A stretch of 20,198 nt of DNA from DASTRU01 sp035761045 (lineage in GTDB: Bacteria > Pseudomonadota > Gammaproteobacteria > Burkholderiales > Burkholderiaceae_E): NCBI GenBank assembly GCA_035761045.1, contig DASTRU010000050.1:1-20198 (forward strand). The letters run 5' to 3'. The translations under genes were made by a program, and so were the position numbers. The notes beneath the pieces were generated by a model that worked only from the letters and a program-made list of their open reading frames with translations, was not told the origin of the DNA and made no database searches. Positions 1 through 6,607 of the stretch are shown here, one piece after another; the stretch's first letter is position 1, and each line of letters opens with the position of its first letter.

Positions 1-390
1 GTCGTGCGCGACGCCACGCAAGGTCGTGGCGTGGACGTCATCCTCGACATGGTCGCGGGCGATTACGTGCCGCGCGAGATCGAGTTGCTCGCCGACGATG
101 GACGCTTGGTCATCATCGCCACGCTTGGCGGCGTCGAAAGCAAACTCGACGTGCGCAAGCTTCTTATGCGTCGCTTGACGGTGACTGGCTCGACGCTGCG
201 ACCACGCTCGGTTGCCTTTAAAGCCCGTATTGCTCAAGCCTTGCGCGCCCATGTATGGCCACTCATCGAAAGTCGTTCGATCAAGCCGATCGTGTTTCGG
301 CAATTTGCGCTCGCGCAAGCTGCGCAAGCGCATGAACTGATGGAATCAAGCGCGCACATCGGCAAGATCGTGCTCGTTTGCCGCCCCTAA
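1..390 (+). CDS. NAD(P)H:quinone oxidoreductase-like protein, 3' part only
   Basis: The reading frame is open from the first base, so the gene starts outside the window. About 129 C-terminal residues remain. They resemble the second half of the cofactor-binding domain plus C-terminus of medium-chain dehydrogenase/reductases of the zeta-crystallin / TP53I3 quinone-oxidoreductase type. Recognisable pieces are GRGVDVILDMVAGDY (Rossmann strand-turn after the nucleotide loop), LADDGRLVIIATLGG, the TGSTLRPRS segment and the ending HIGKIVLV. Such enzymes reduce quinones or enones with NADPH in the cytosol. The catalytic domain and the glycine-rich loop are missing, so substrate cannot be judged. In related betaproteobacteria a gene of this kind sits just before tpiA, which fits here. 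The stop codon is TAA. Confidence 0.85.
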   Translation, partial: VVRDATQGRGVDVILDMVAGDYVPREIELLADDGRLVIIATLGGVESKLDVRKLLMRRLTVTGSTLRPRSVAFKARIAQALRAHVWPLIESRSIKPIVFRQFALAQAAQAHELMESSAHIGKIVLVCRP

Positions 391-421
391 CGAGCTCGGC
401 GTTTGGAGGGAGTTAGGCCAA

Positions 422-452
422 CGCGATAAACTCGCGGGGTTTTGCTTATAAG
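422..452 (+). promoter_or_regulatory. possible weak hairpin and -10 element before tpiA
   Basis: Bases 422-436 form a 5-bp inverted repeat (CGCGA, loop TAAAC, TCGCG), followed by GGGGTTTTGCTT. It could be a weak terminator for the upstream gene. Directly after it, TATAAG at 447-452 resembles a sigma-70 -10 box, with TG at 443-444 giving a loose extended -10. No good -35 box is visible. If real, transcription would start near 459, only a few bases before the tpiA ATG. This is suggestive only. Confidence 0.25.
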
Positions 453-465
453 AACAGACCTATTC

Positions 466-1218
466 ATGCATCGCGAACGTTGGATCATAGGTAACTGGAA
501 GATGAACGGCAGCGTGGCGAGCAACGCCGCGTTGCTACAAGCCATTCGCGGTGCCGCTCCGTCCGGCGCGCGATTAGGCGTATGCGTTCCAACTCCTTAC
601 CTCGCGCAAACGCGTGAGCAACTTCAAGGCTCCACCGTGCTGTGGGGCGCGCAAGATTGCAGCGCGCACGCAAGCGGTGCCTACACCGGTGAAGTGTCCG
701 CGGCGATGTTGGTGGAATTTGGTTGCGCCATGTGCATCGTTGGACATTCGGAGCGACGCGCCTACCACGGCGAATCCAACGAATTAGTCGCCGCCAAGGC
801 ACGCGCCGTCGCGGCCGCCGGAATGCGGCCCGTCGTTTGTGTTGGCGAAACCCTTGAACAACGCGATGCTGGCCACACCTTCGCCGTGGTGGATGCGCAA
901 TTGCGCACCGTGCTCGAACAAGCTCGCGATGCGGCCCGCTCCATGATCCTCGCGTACGAGCCGGTATGGGCGATCGGCACGGGTCGCTCGGCCACGCCCG
1001 ACCAAGCGCAAGAGGTGCATGCTTATTTGCGCGGCGTATTGGCCGCGAACGAACTTGGCATGACGCCGGTGTTGTACGGCGGCAGTGTCAAGGCGTCGAA
1101 CGCGGCATCGTTGTTCGCCATGCCCGATATCGATGGCGGTTTGATTGGCGGCGCATCGCTTGTCGCCGAAGAATTCCTAAGCATCGCTTCGCCTGGCGGC
1201 GCGATGGCGGAGAGTTGA
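466..1218 (+). CDS. tpiA: triosephosphate isomerase
   Basis: This cytosolic glycolytic enzyme interconverts dihydroxyacetone phosphate and glyceraldehyde 3-phosphate. The 250-residue product has the full TIM-barrel length. Seen in sequence: GNWKMNG near the N-terminus (Asn10, Lys12), the catalytic histidine His94 in VGHSERR, the catalytic glutamate Glu165 in AYEPVWAIGTG, the phosphate-gripping YGGSVK, and the C-terminal GGLIGGASL. The ATG at 466 is chosen because it places GNWKMNG at the usual distance from the start; a TTG at 442 in the same frame would add eight residues that the family lacks. No Shine-Dalgarno sequence is evident before the ATG. secG follows after one base, so the two are probably co-transcribed. 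Confidence 0.97.
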   Translation: MHRERWIIGNWKMNGSVASNAALLQAIRGAAPSGARLGVCVPTPYLAQTREQLQGSTVLWGAQDCSAHASGAYTGEVSAAMLVEFGCAMCIVGHSERRAYHGESNELVAAKARAVAAAGMRPVVCVGETLEQRDAGHTFAVVDAQLRTVLEQARDAARSMILAYEPVWAIGTGRSATPDQAQEVHAYLRGVLAANELGMTPVLYGGSVKASNAASLFAMPDIDGGLIGGASLVAEEFLSIASPGGAMAES

Positions 1219-1219
1219 A

Positions 1220-1588
1220 ATGGGATGGCTTGGAACACTATTACTTGTCGTGCAATTAATCGCCGCGATCAGCGTCATCGTGTTGGTGTTGATCCAACAC
1301 GGCAAGGGCGCCGACATGGGCGCCGCGTTTGGTAGCGGATCCTCGGGCAGTTTGTTCGGCGCGACGGGCTCGGCTAATTTTTTGAGTCGAACGACGGCCG
1401 TGTTCGCGGCGGTCTTCTTCGTGTCCACCTTGGGTCTCGCATTGATTGCAAGTCGTGGTCCGGCGAGTGGTGCGACGGGTAGCGTCATCACCAACACGCC
1501 GTCAAGCGTGCCGGCGGCACCGTCCTCACCAGCCGCTCCTGTCGCGCCGACGCCAAATGCACCCGCGACTAACGAAATTCCTAAGTAA
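1220..1588 (+). CDS. secG: preprotein translocase subunit SecG
   Basis: SecG is the small accessory membrane subunit of the SecYEG channel that exports proteins across the inner membrane. The 122-residue product has two membrane segments (about residues 4-24 and 53-73) flanking the family loop VLIQHGKGADMGAAFGSG and the SLFGATGSANFL stretch. Behind the second segment comes a 40-residue Ala/Pro/Ser/Thr-rich tail of low complexity, as is common in betaproteobacterial SecG. GGAG at 1209-1212 lies 7 bases before the ATG, inside the end of tpiA, so translation is probably coupled to tpiA. The tpiA-secG pair is a familiar arrangement in this group. Confidence 0.96.
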   Translation: MGWLGTLLLVVQLIAAISVIVLVLIQHGKGADMGAAFGSGSSGSLFGATGSANFLSRTTAVFAAVFFVSTLGLALIASRGPASGATGSVITNTPSSVPAAPSSPAAPVAPTPNAPATNEIPK

Positions 1589-1601
1589 GTGAATTACAAT
1601 A

Positions 1602-1628
1602 GCGGGCTTGCTTGATACGCGGGCCCGC
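1602..1628 (+). promoter_or_regulatory. strong hairpin after secG
   Basis: GCGGGCTTGC (1602-1611) pairs with GCGGGCCCGC (1619-1628) over 10 bp, with two G-U wobbles, around a 7-base loop. It begins 13 bases after the secG stop codon. No T-run follows, so it does not look like a standard intrinsic terminator. It could protect the 3' end of a tpiA-secG mRNA from exonucleases. Not tested by folding software. Confidence 0.45.
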
Positions 1629-1657
1629 GATGCGAATCAAAGTAAGCGGTATGTCAT

Positions 1658-1678
1658 AAAGCGTTCCTCACGCTTTTT
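1658..1678 (+). terminator. weak terminator-like hairpin between secG and tRNA-Leu
   Basis: AAAGCG (1658-1663) and CGCTTT (1671-1676) form a 6-bp stem around TTCCTCA. The T-run 1674-1678 is partly inside the stem. The shape is that of a weak Rho-independent terminator, 32 bases before the tRNA. Together with the hairpin at 1602-1628 it may end part of the tpiA-secG transcript; the stem is short, so read-through into the tRNA is likely. Confidence 0.4.
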
Positions 1679-1709
1679 GTGATTGCAAGCGGTACAGGTA
1701 AGTCCACGT

Positions 1710-1794
1710 GCCGACGTGGTGAAATTGGTAGACACGCTATCTTGAGGGGGTAGTGGCGAAAGCTGTGCGAGTTCGAGTCTCGCCGTCGGCACCA
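1710..1794 (+). tRNA. tRNA-Leu, anticodon GAG
   Basis: An 85-base class II tRNA. The acceptor stem GCCGACG (1710-1716) pairs perfectly with CGTCGGC (1784-1790), followed by discriminator A and an encoded CCA (1792-1794). The anticodon stem CTATC/GGTAG holds the loop TTGAGGG, giving anticodon GAG, which reads CUC and CUU leucine codons. A long variable arm with a GAAA loop and the T arm GCGAG-TTCGAGT-CTCGC complete the fold. It stands between secG and nuoA. In Escherichia coli the GAG leucine tRNA (leuU) also follows secG, so this linkage is old. No clear own promoter is visible in the 31 bases after the terminator-like hairpin; it may be processed from a longer transcript. Confidence 0.97.
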
Positions 1795-1851
1795 ACAATT
1801 CAAGCGGTGTATTTAGGGCGCTCATCATCAAGGCTCGAATACATCGTCGCG

Positions 1852-1896
1852 CATGGGTTGTCACCCGTGGTCAGCGAGGGCAGTTCCTCCTGCGCC
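1852..1896 (+). promoter_or_regulatory. two consecutive hairpins in the nuoA leader
   Basis: CATGGGT (1852-1858) pairs with ACCCGTG (1863-1869) over 7 bp with one G-U pair and the 4-base loop TGTC. Nine bases further, GGGCAG/CTGCgCC (1878-1896) forms a 6-bp stem with one bulged G and the loop TTCCTC. Neither is followed by a T-run. They lie in the 157-base stretch 1795-1951 between the tRNA and nuoA, which otherwise shows no gene and no convincing -35/-10 pair. A role in nuo mRNA stability or regulation is inference. Confidence 0.35.
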
Positions 1897-1951
1897 CGAA
1901 CGAGAGGCGCACTCTTCATATAGTGGTCCGAACGCGTTCAGAGCCAGCGAC

Positions 1952-2311
1952 GTGAGCCTCGAAAACTACTTTCCCATTCTGCTGTTTATCGTCGTCGGCA
2001 TGTTTGTCGGCATTGGTCCGATGATCATCGGTTCAATACTTGGTCCACGGCGGCCCGATCCCGTCAAGAACGCGCCGTACGAATGCGGATTCGAGGCGTT
2101 CGAGGACGCACGCATGAAGTTCGACGTGCGGTATTACCTCGTGACGATTTTGTTCATTTTGTTCGATCTTGAAATCGCCTTCTTATTCCCATGGGCCGCG
2201 GCGTTCCATGATGTTGGCGTGCCAGGCTTCATCGCGGTCATGCTGTTCCTCGGCATCCTCGTGGTGGGCTTTGTGTACGAGTGGCGCAAGGGCGCACTCG
2301 ATTGGGAGTAA
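1952..2311 (+). CDS. nuoA: NADH-quinone oxidoreductase subunit A
   Basis: Small membrane subunit of complex I, located where the membrane arm meets the quinone-reducing module. The 119-residue product has three membrane segments (about 8-28, 61-81, 88-110). The conserved loop holds YECGFE (Cys45, the counterpart of the ND3 loop cysteine), and the second segment holds FDLEIAFLFPW with acidic residues Asp72 and Glu74. The C-terminus YEWRKGALDW is typical. The GTG at 1952 is chosen because SLENYFPILLF then starts the protein as in relatives; the same frame is open back to an ATG at 1853, but the extra 33 residues are polar, proline-rich and overlap the leader hairpins. The ribosome binding site is weak (AGAG around 1940-1943). 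It is the first gene of the 14-gene nuo operon. Confidence 0.95.
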   Translation: MSLENYFPILLFIVVGMFVGIGPMIIGSILGPRRPDPVKNAPYECGFEAFEDARMKFDVRYYLVTILFILFDLEIAFLFPWAAAFHDVGVPGFIAVMLFLGILVVGFVYEWRKGALDWE

Positions 2312-2336
2312 TCGCTGCGGTAAGGGAATGAGTTGT

Positions 2337-2383
2337 GCGATGCGCGGTCTTACGCGAGTAAGCAAAGACGCGCCATGCGGGAG
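2337..2383 (+). promoter_or_regulatory. nuoA-nuoB intergenic hairpin with two alternative folds, plus nuoB ribosome binding site
   Basis: GCGC-g-GTCTT (2342-2351) pairs with AAGAC-GCGC (2365-2373) over 9 bp with one bulge. A competing inner hairpin CTTAC-GCGA-GTAAG (2349-2362) has a GNRA tetraloop and reuses bases 2349-2351, so the two folds exclude each other. The nuoB ribosome binding site GGGAG (2379-2383) begins six bases after the outer stem and 7 bases before the ATG. It fills most of the only sizeable gap inside the nuo operon (79 bases). Confidence 0.45.
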
Positions 2384-2390
2384 ATAAGCA

Positions 2391-2870
2391 ATGGGTGCCA
2401 ACGACGGCTTTACCAACCAAGGCTTTATCACGACCACTGTCGACAAGGTCGTGAACTGGAGCAAAACCGGCTCCTTGTGGCCGATGACATTCGGCCTCGC
2501 ATGTTGCGCGGTCGAGATGATGCATGCCGGCGCATCGCGCTACGACCTGGACCGCTTCGGCGTCGTGTTCCGTCCTAGTCCGCGGCAATCGGACTGCATG
2601 ATCGTCGCGGGCACCTTGTGCAACAAGATGGCGCCCGCCTTGCGCCGGGTGTACGACCAAATGCCCGAGCCGCGCTGGGTAATCTCGATGGGCTCGTGCG
2701 CGAATGGCGGTGGCTACTACCACTACTCATACTCGGTGGTGCGCGGGTGTGATCGCATCGTCCCGGTCGATGTTTATGTTCCGGGTTGCCCGCCCACGGC
2801 CGAGGCCTTGATGTACGGCATCTTGCAACTGCAAAGCAAGATTCGTCGAACCAACACCATCGCGCGCTGA
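2391..2870 (+). CDS. nuoB: NADH-quinone oxidoreductase subunit B (cluster N2)
   Basis: Peripheral-arm subunit of complex I that binds 4Fe-4S cluster N2, the last electron carrier before quinone. The 159-residue product shows all four ligands: the tandem Cys38-Cys39 in GLACCAVEMM, Cys103 in MGSCANGGGYYH and Cys133 in VPGCPPTAEAL. An additional cysteine, Cys77 in AGTLCNKM, is not a cluster ligand and is seen in some Burkholderiales homologues. Start ATG has a good GGGAG at 2379-2383. nuoC follows after two bases. Together with NuoD it lines the quinone pocket. Confidence 0.98.
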   Translation: MGANDGFTNQGFITTTVDKVVNWSKTGSLWPMTFGLACCAVEMMHAGASRYDLDRFGVVFRPSPRQSDCMIVAGTLCNKMAPALRRVYDQMPEPRWVISMGSCANGGGYYHYSYSVVRGCDRIVPVDVYVPGCPPTAEALMYGILQLQSKIRRTNTIAR

Positions 2871-2872
2871 AC

Positions 2873-3469
2873 ATGACTCGTATTGAACATCTGGAGCAGA
2901 CGGTTCGCGACACGCTTGGTCCGCGCCTTAAATCCCTTGTCGCGCGGTTAGGCGAGATCACGATTGAAGTGGGAGCGCCCGACTATCTGAGCACTATGCG
3001 CACCCTGCGCGACGCCGACGGCCTCAAGTTCGAGCAGTTGGTTGACCTATGCGGAATCGACTATTCGACGTGGAAGGAACAACCGTGGGACGGTCCGCGC
3101 TATGCCGCCGTATCCCATCTGTTGTCGGTCAGTCTGAATCAACGCCTGCGTGTTCGCGTATTCGCGCCCGACGATGATTTGCCTGTACTCGATTCGGTCA
3201 CGGGAGTTTGGGCATCGGCGAATTGGTATGAGCGCGAGGCGTTTGATCTTTACGGCATCGTGTTCGAGGGCCATAACGATTTGCGCCGCATCCTCACCGA
3301 CTACGGCTTCATCGGTCATCCGTTCCGCAAGGATTTCCCGGTGTCGGGCACGGTTGAAATGCGTTACGACCCCGAACAGAAGCGGGTGATTTATCAACCC
3401 ATCACGATCGAGCCGCGCGAAGTCACGCCGCGCGTCGTGCGTGAAGACGCATACGGAATGGGGCGGTAA
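2873..3469 (+). CDS. nuoC: NADH-quinone oxidoreductase subunit C
   Basis: The 30-kDa-type subunit of the complex I peripheral arm; it holds no cofactor and packs against NuoD. The 198-residue product carries the family signature around WYEREAFDLYGIVFEGH followed by LRRILTDYGF and GHPFRKDFP. The ATG at 2873 is chosen although the frame is open upstream inside nuoB, because it starts two bases after the nuoB stop and gives a normal-length N-terminus (MTRIEHLEQTV). No clear Shine-Dalgarno sequence is present; translation is probably coupled to nuoB. nuoC and nuoD are separate genes here, unlike the fused nuoCD of Escherichia coli. Confidence 0.97.
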   Translation: MTRIEHLEQTVRDTLGPRLKSLVARLGEITIEVGAPDYLSTMRTLRDADGLKFEQLVDLCGIDYSTWKEQPWDGPRYAAVSHLLSVSLNQRLRVRVFAPDDDLPVLDSVTGVWASANWYEREAFDLYGIVFEGHNDLRRILTDYGFIGHPFRKDFPVSGTVEMRYDPEQKRVIYQPITIEPREVTPRVVREDAYGMGR

Positions 3470-3474
3470 CGACC

Positions 3475-4728
3475 ATGGCCGAAATCAAGAATTACACGCT
3501 CAACTTCGGTCCTCAGCATCCGGCCGCACACGGCGTATTGCGCTTGGTGTTGGAGCTTGACGGCGAAGTCATTCAGCGCGCCGATCCGCACATCGGCCTT
3601 TTGCATCGCGCGACCGAGAAGCTTGCCGAGACCAAGACGTTCTTGCAGTCGGTGCCGTACATGGATCGGCTCGATTACGTCTCGATGATGTGCAACGAGC
3701 ACGCGTATGTGATGGCGATCGAAAAACTCCTCGGGCTCGAGGTGCCGATTCGCGCGCAATACATCCGCGTGATGTTCGATGAAATCACGCGCTTGCTGAA
3801 TCACCTGCTTTGGCTTGGTTGCCACGGGCTCGACGTGGGCGCGATGGCCGTCTTCTTGTACGCGTTTCGTGAACGTGAAGACTTATTCGATATGTACGAA
3901 GCCGTGTCGGGCGCGCGCATGCACGCGGCGTATTACCGACCCGGTGGCGTGTACCGCGATTTGCCCGACGAGATGCCGAAGTACGCGGCGTCCAAGGTGC
4001 GTAATGAACGCGCGGTGCGCGCGCTCAACGAAAACCGCCAAGGCTCGTTGCTCGACTTCATCGAAGACTTCACCAAGCGCTTCCCAAAGTACGTCGACGA
4101 ATACGAAACGCTGCTGACCGATAACCGCATTTGGAAGCAGCGGTTGGTCGGAATCGGCGTGGTGTCACCCGAGCGCGCGTTGCAGCTTGGATTCACGGGC
4201 GCGATGTTGCGTGGTTCCGGCTTTGAATGGGATTTACGCAAGCACCAGCCGTACGAGGTGTATGACCAACTCGACTTCGATATTCCCGTCGGCAAGAACG
4301 GCGATTGTTATGACCGTTACTTAGTGCGCGTCGAGGAAATGCGGCAGTCCAATCGCATCATTCAGCAATGCGTTGCATGGCTGCGCAAGAACCCCGGTCC
4401 GGTGATGGTCGACAACCATAAGGTGGCGCCGCCGAACCGCGTGGAAATGAAGTCGAACATGGAAGAGCTGATTCACCACTTCAAGCTCTTCACCGAAGGC
4501 ATGCACGTGCCCGAGGGCGAAGCGTATGCGGCGGTCGAGCATCCGAAGGGTGAGTTCGGCATTTACTTGGTGTCCGATGGCGCGAACAAGCCGTATCGAT
4601 TGAAGATTCGCGCGCCCGATTACGCGCATTTGCAATCGCTCGATGAGATGGCGCGTGGTCACATGATCGCCGACGCGGTCACGATCATCGGTACGCAAGA
4701 CATCGTGTTCGGTTCGATCGACCGTTAA
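3475..4728 (+). CDS. nuoD: NADH-quinone oxidoreductase subunit D
   Basis: The 49-kDa-type subunit of complex I, which forms most of the quinone-binding site with NuoB. The 417-residue product is full length. His19 in HPAAHGV and Tyr68 in DRLDYVSMM are spaced 49 residues apart, matching the quinone-headgroup ligands His38 and Tyr87 of Thermus Nqo4. The segment PHIGLLHRATEKLAE has Ala where many bacteria have Gly; as far as I recall this variant is normal in betaproteobacteria. The C-terminal IIGTQDIVFGSIDR is typical of the family. The ATG lies 5 bases after nuoC; the ribosome binding site is weak. Confidence 0.98.
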   Translation: MAEIKNYTLNFGPQHPAAHGVLRLVLELDGEVIQRADPHIGLLHRATEKLAETKTFLQSVPYMDRLDYVSMMCNEHAYVMAIEKLLGLEVPIRAQYIRVMFDEITRLLNHLLWLGCHGLDVGAMAVFLYAFREREDLFDMYEAVSGARMHAAYYRPGGVYRDLPDEMPKYAASKVRNERAVRALNENRQGSLLDFIEDFTKRFPKYVDEYETLLTDNRIWKQRLVGIGVVSPERALQLGFTGAMLRGSGFEWDLRKHQPYEVYDQLDFDIPVGKNGDCYDRYLVRVEEMRQSNRIIQQCVAWLRKNPGPVMVDNHKVAPPNRVEMKSNMEELIHHFKLFTEGMHVPEGEAYAAVEHPKGEFGIYLVSDGANKPYRLKIRAPDYAHLQSLDEMARGHMIADAVTIIGTQDIVFGSIDR

Positions 4729-4754
4729 TTTGAATTGAATGTGCCAGCCAGCGC

Positions 4755-4758
4755 AGGA
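4755..4758 (+). promoter_or_regulatory. ribosome binding site that fixes the nuoE start
   Basis: AGGA lies 6 bases before the ATG at 4765. In-frame TTG (4735) and GTG (4741) codons further upstream have no comparable site, so the ATG is preferred. Confidence 0.6.
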
Positions 4759-4764
4759 ATTGTT

Positions 4765-5271
4765 ATGAGCGCAGTGCCTCAAACCCAACGCCTACTGTCC
4801 GCCGATGCGTATCGGCGGATCGATCGTGAAGTCGCCAAGTTTCCGTCCGACCAAAAACAGTCGGCGGTCATGGCGGCCTTGCATATCGCGCAAAGCGAGA
4901 AAGGCTGGTTGTCGCAAGACGTGATCGACGATGTGGCGGCCTATCTCGAGATGCCGCCGATCGCCGTGTGGGAGGTCGCGACCTTCTACAACATGTACGA
5001 CACCAAGCCGGTGGGCAAGTACAAGATCAGCGTTTGCACGAACTTGCCGTGCGCCTTGTCGGGTGGCGAACGCGCGGCGTCGTATCTGAAGGACAAGCTG
5101 GGCATCGATTACAAGGAAACGACCGCCGATGGGCGTTTCACGTTGATCGAAGGCGAATGCATGGGCGCTTGTGGCGACGCGCCCGTCATGCTCGTGAACA
5201 ACGTACGGATGTGCAGCTTCATGTCGCCCGACAAGCTCGATGCATTGATCGACGAGCTGAAAAAGGACTAA
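4765..5271 (+). CDS. nuoE: NADH-quinone oxidoreductase subunit E (cluster N1a)
   Basis: The 24-kDa-type thioredoxin-like subunit of the NADH-oxidising module, binding the 2Fe-2S cluster N1a. The 168-residue product has the four ligands Cys91 and Cys96 (CTNLPC) and Cys132 and Cys136 (GECMGACGDAP). The helical N-terminal half (ADAYRRIDREVAKFP, then EMPPIAVWEVATFYNMY) is typical. The ATG start is supported by AGGA at 4755-4758. The next gene, nuoF, begins 4 bases after the stop, and NuoE and NuoF form a tight pair in the enzyme. Confidence 0.97.
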   Translation: MSAVPQTQRLLSADAYRRIDREVAKFPSDQKQSAVMAALHIAQSEKGWLSQDVIDDVAAYLEMPPIAVWEVATFYNMYDTKPVGKYKISVCTNLPCALSGGERAASYLKDKLGIDYKETTADGRFTLIEGECMGACGDAPVMLVNNVRMCSFMSPDKLDALIDELKKD

Positions 5272-5275
5272 GGCG

Positions 5276-6595
5276 ATGAACGCTCCGGTATTTCCCTCGT
5301 CCACGTGTTTCCATGGTCGCCATATCGAGCCGCAAATTTTCGCGGAGTTGAATGGCAACAATTGGCGTTATTCCGAGTACATCAAGCGCGGTGGATATCA
5401 AGCGCTTAAGAAAATTTTGACCGAAGGCATAACGCCCGAGCAGGTGATCGCCGAAGTCAAGGCCGGCATGCTGCGTGGACGCGGCGGCGCGGGCTTTCCC
5501 ACGGGATTGAAGTGGAGCTTCATGCCGCGTCAATTCCCGGGGCAAAAGTACTTGGTCTGCAATTCCGACGAAGGCGAGCCCGGCACATTCAAAGACCGCG
5601 ACATCCTGCGCTATAACCCGCATATCGTGATCGAGGGCATGGCCATCGCCGCGTATGCGATGGGTATTAGCGTTGGCTACAACTACATCCATGGCGAAAT
5701 TTGGGACGTGTATGAACGCTTCGAAGAAGCGCTCGAAGAAGCCCGCGCGGCTGGATTTTTAGGCGACAAGATTCTCGGCACCGACTTTAGTTTTCAGTTG
5801 CACGCGTTTCATGGCTATGGTGCGTACATCTGCGGCGAGGAAACCGCGTTGCTTGAATCGCTCGAAGGCAAGAAAGGCCAGCCGCGATTCAAGCCGCCGT
5901 TCCCGGCGAGCTACGGCTTGTACGGCAAGCCAACCACGATCAACAACACCGAAACCTTTGCGGCCGTGCCGTGGATCATCCGCAACGGTGGCGAGGCGTA
6001 TCTCAACGTCGGCAAGCCTAATAACGGCGGTACCAAGATTTTCTCGATCTCGGGCGATGTTGCATGCCCAGGCAATTACGAGATTCCGCTCGGAACCCCG
6101 TTCGCCAAGCTGCTCGAACTAGCCGGCGGCATGCGCGACGGCAAGAAGATCAAGGCGGTGATTCCAGGTGGATCGTCGATGCCGGTACTGCCAGGTGACG
6201 TGATGATGGCCACTGACATGGATTACGACTCGATCGCGAAAGCCGGGTCGATGTTGGGATCCGGCGCGGTCATCGTGATGGACGAGACGCGTTGCATGGT
6301 CAAGTCCTTATTGCGCTTGTCGTATTTTTATTACGAAGAAAGCTGCGGCCAATGCACGCCGTGCCGCGAAGGCACGGGTTGGTTGTACCGCATGGTTCAT
6401 CGCATCGAGCATGGGCAAGGGCGGATGGAAGACATCGACTTGCTCAATAGCGTGGCCGACAACATCCAAGGCCGCACGATTTGCGCTTTGGGCGACGCGG
6501 CCGCGATGCCGGTGCGCGCCATGATCAAACATTTCCGCGACGAGTTTGTGTATCACGTCGAACATAAAACCTGCGCGGTCCCGCAGTACGCCTAA
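5276..6595 (+). CDS. nuoF: NADH-quinone oxidoreductase subunit F (FMN, cluster N3)
   Basis: The 51-kDa-type subunit where NADH binds and passes a hydride to FMN, then electrons to 4Fe-4S cluster N3. The 439-residue product shows the glycine-rich FMN/NADH loop RGRGGAGFPTG (residues 67-77), the second nucleotide-site motif YICGEETALLESLEG (from residue 184), and the N3 ligands Cys357, Cys360 and Cys363 in SCGQCTPCREG plus Cys403 in TICALGDAA. Length and motifs are complete. AAGGA at 5263-5267 within the end of nuoE serves as ribosome binding site. Confidence 0.98.
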   Translation: MNAPVFPSSTCFHGRHIEPQIFAELNGNNWRYSEYIKRGGYQALKKILTEGITPEQVIAEVKAGMLRGRGGAGFPTGLKWSFMPRQFPGQKYLVCNSDEGEPGTFKDRDILRYNPHIVIEGMAIAAYAMGISVGYNYIHGEIWDVYERFEEALEEARAAGFLGDKILGTDFSFQLHAFHGYGAYICGEETALLESLEGKKGQPRFKPPFPASYGLYGKPTTINNTETFAAVPWIIRNGGEAYLNVGKPNNGGTKIFSISGDVACPGNYEIPLGTPFAKLLELAGGMRDGKKIKAVIPGGSSMPVLPGDVMMATDMDYDSIAKAGSMLGSGAVIVMDETRCMVKSLLRLSYFYYEESCGQCTPCREGTGWLYRMVHRIEHGQGRMEDIDLLNSVADNIQGRTICALGDAAAMPVRAMIKHFRDEFVYHVEHKTCAVPQYA

Positions 6596-6607
6596 AGAGT
6601 CCACAGC

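Noticed and set aside
1858..1863. TTGTCA as a -35 box before nuoA
   Set aside because: No -10-like hexamer is found at the right spacing (around 1879-1886), and the bases are part of a hairpin.
1919..1924. TATAGT as a -10 box for the nuo operon
   Set aside because: No acceptable -35 sequence lies 15-19 bases upstream and there is no extended -10 TG, so it cannot be told from chance.
1853..1951. Upstream extension of nuoA to an ATG at 1853
   Set aside because: The added 33 residues are polar and proline-rich, do not resemble any NuoA N-terminus, and lie within the leader hairpins.
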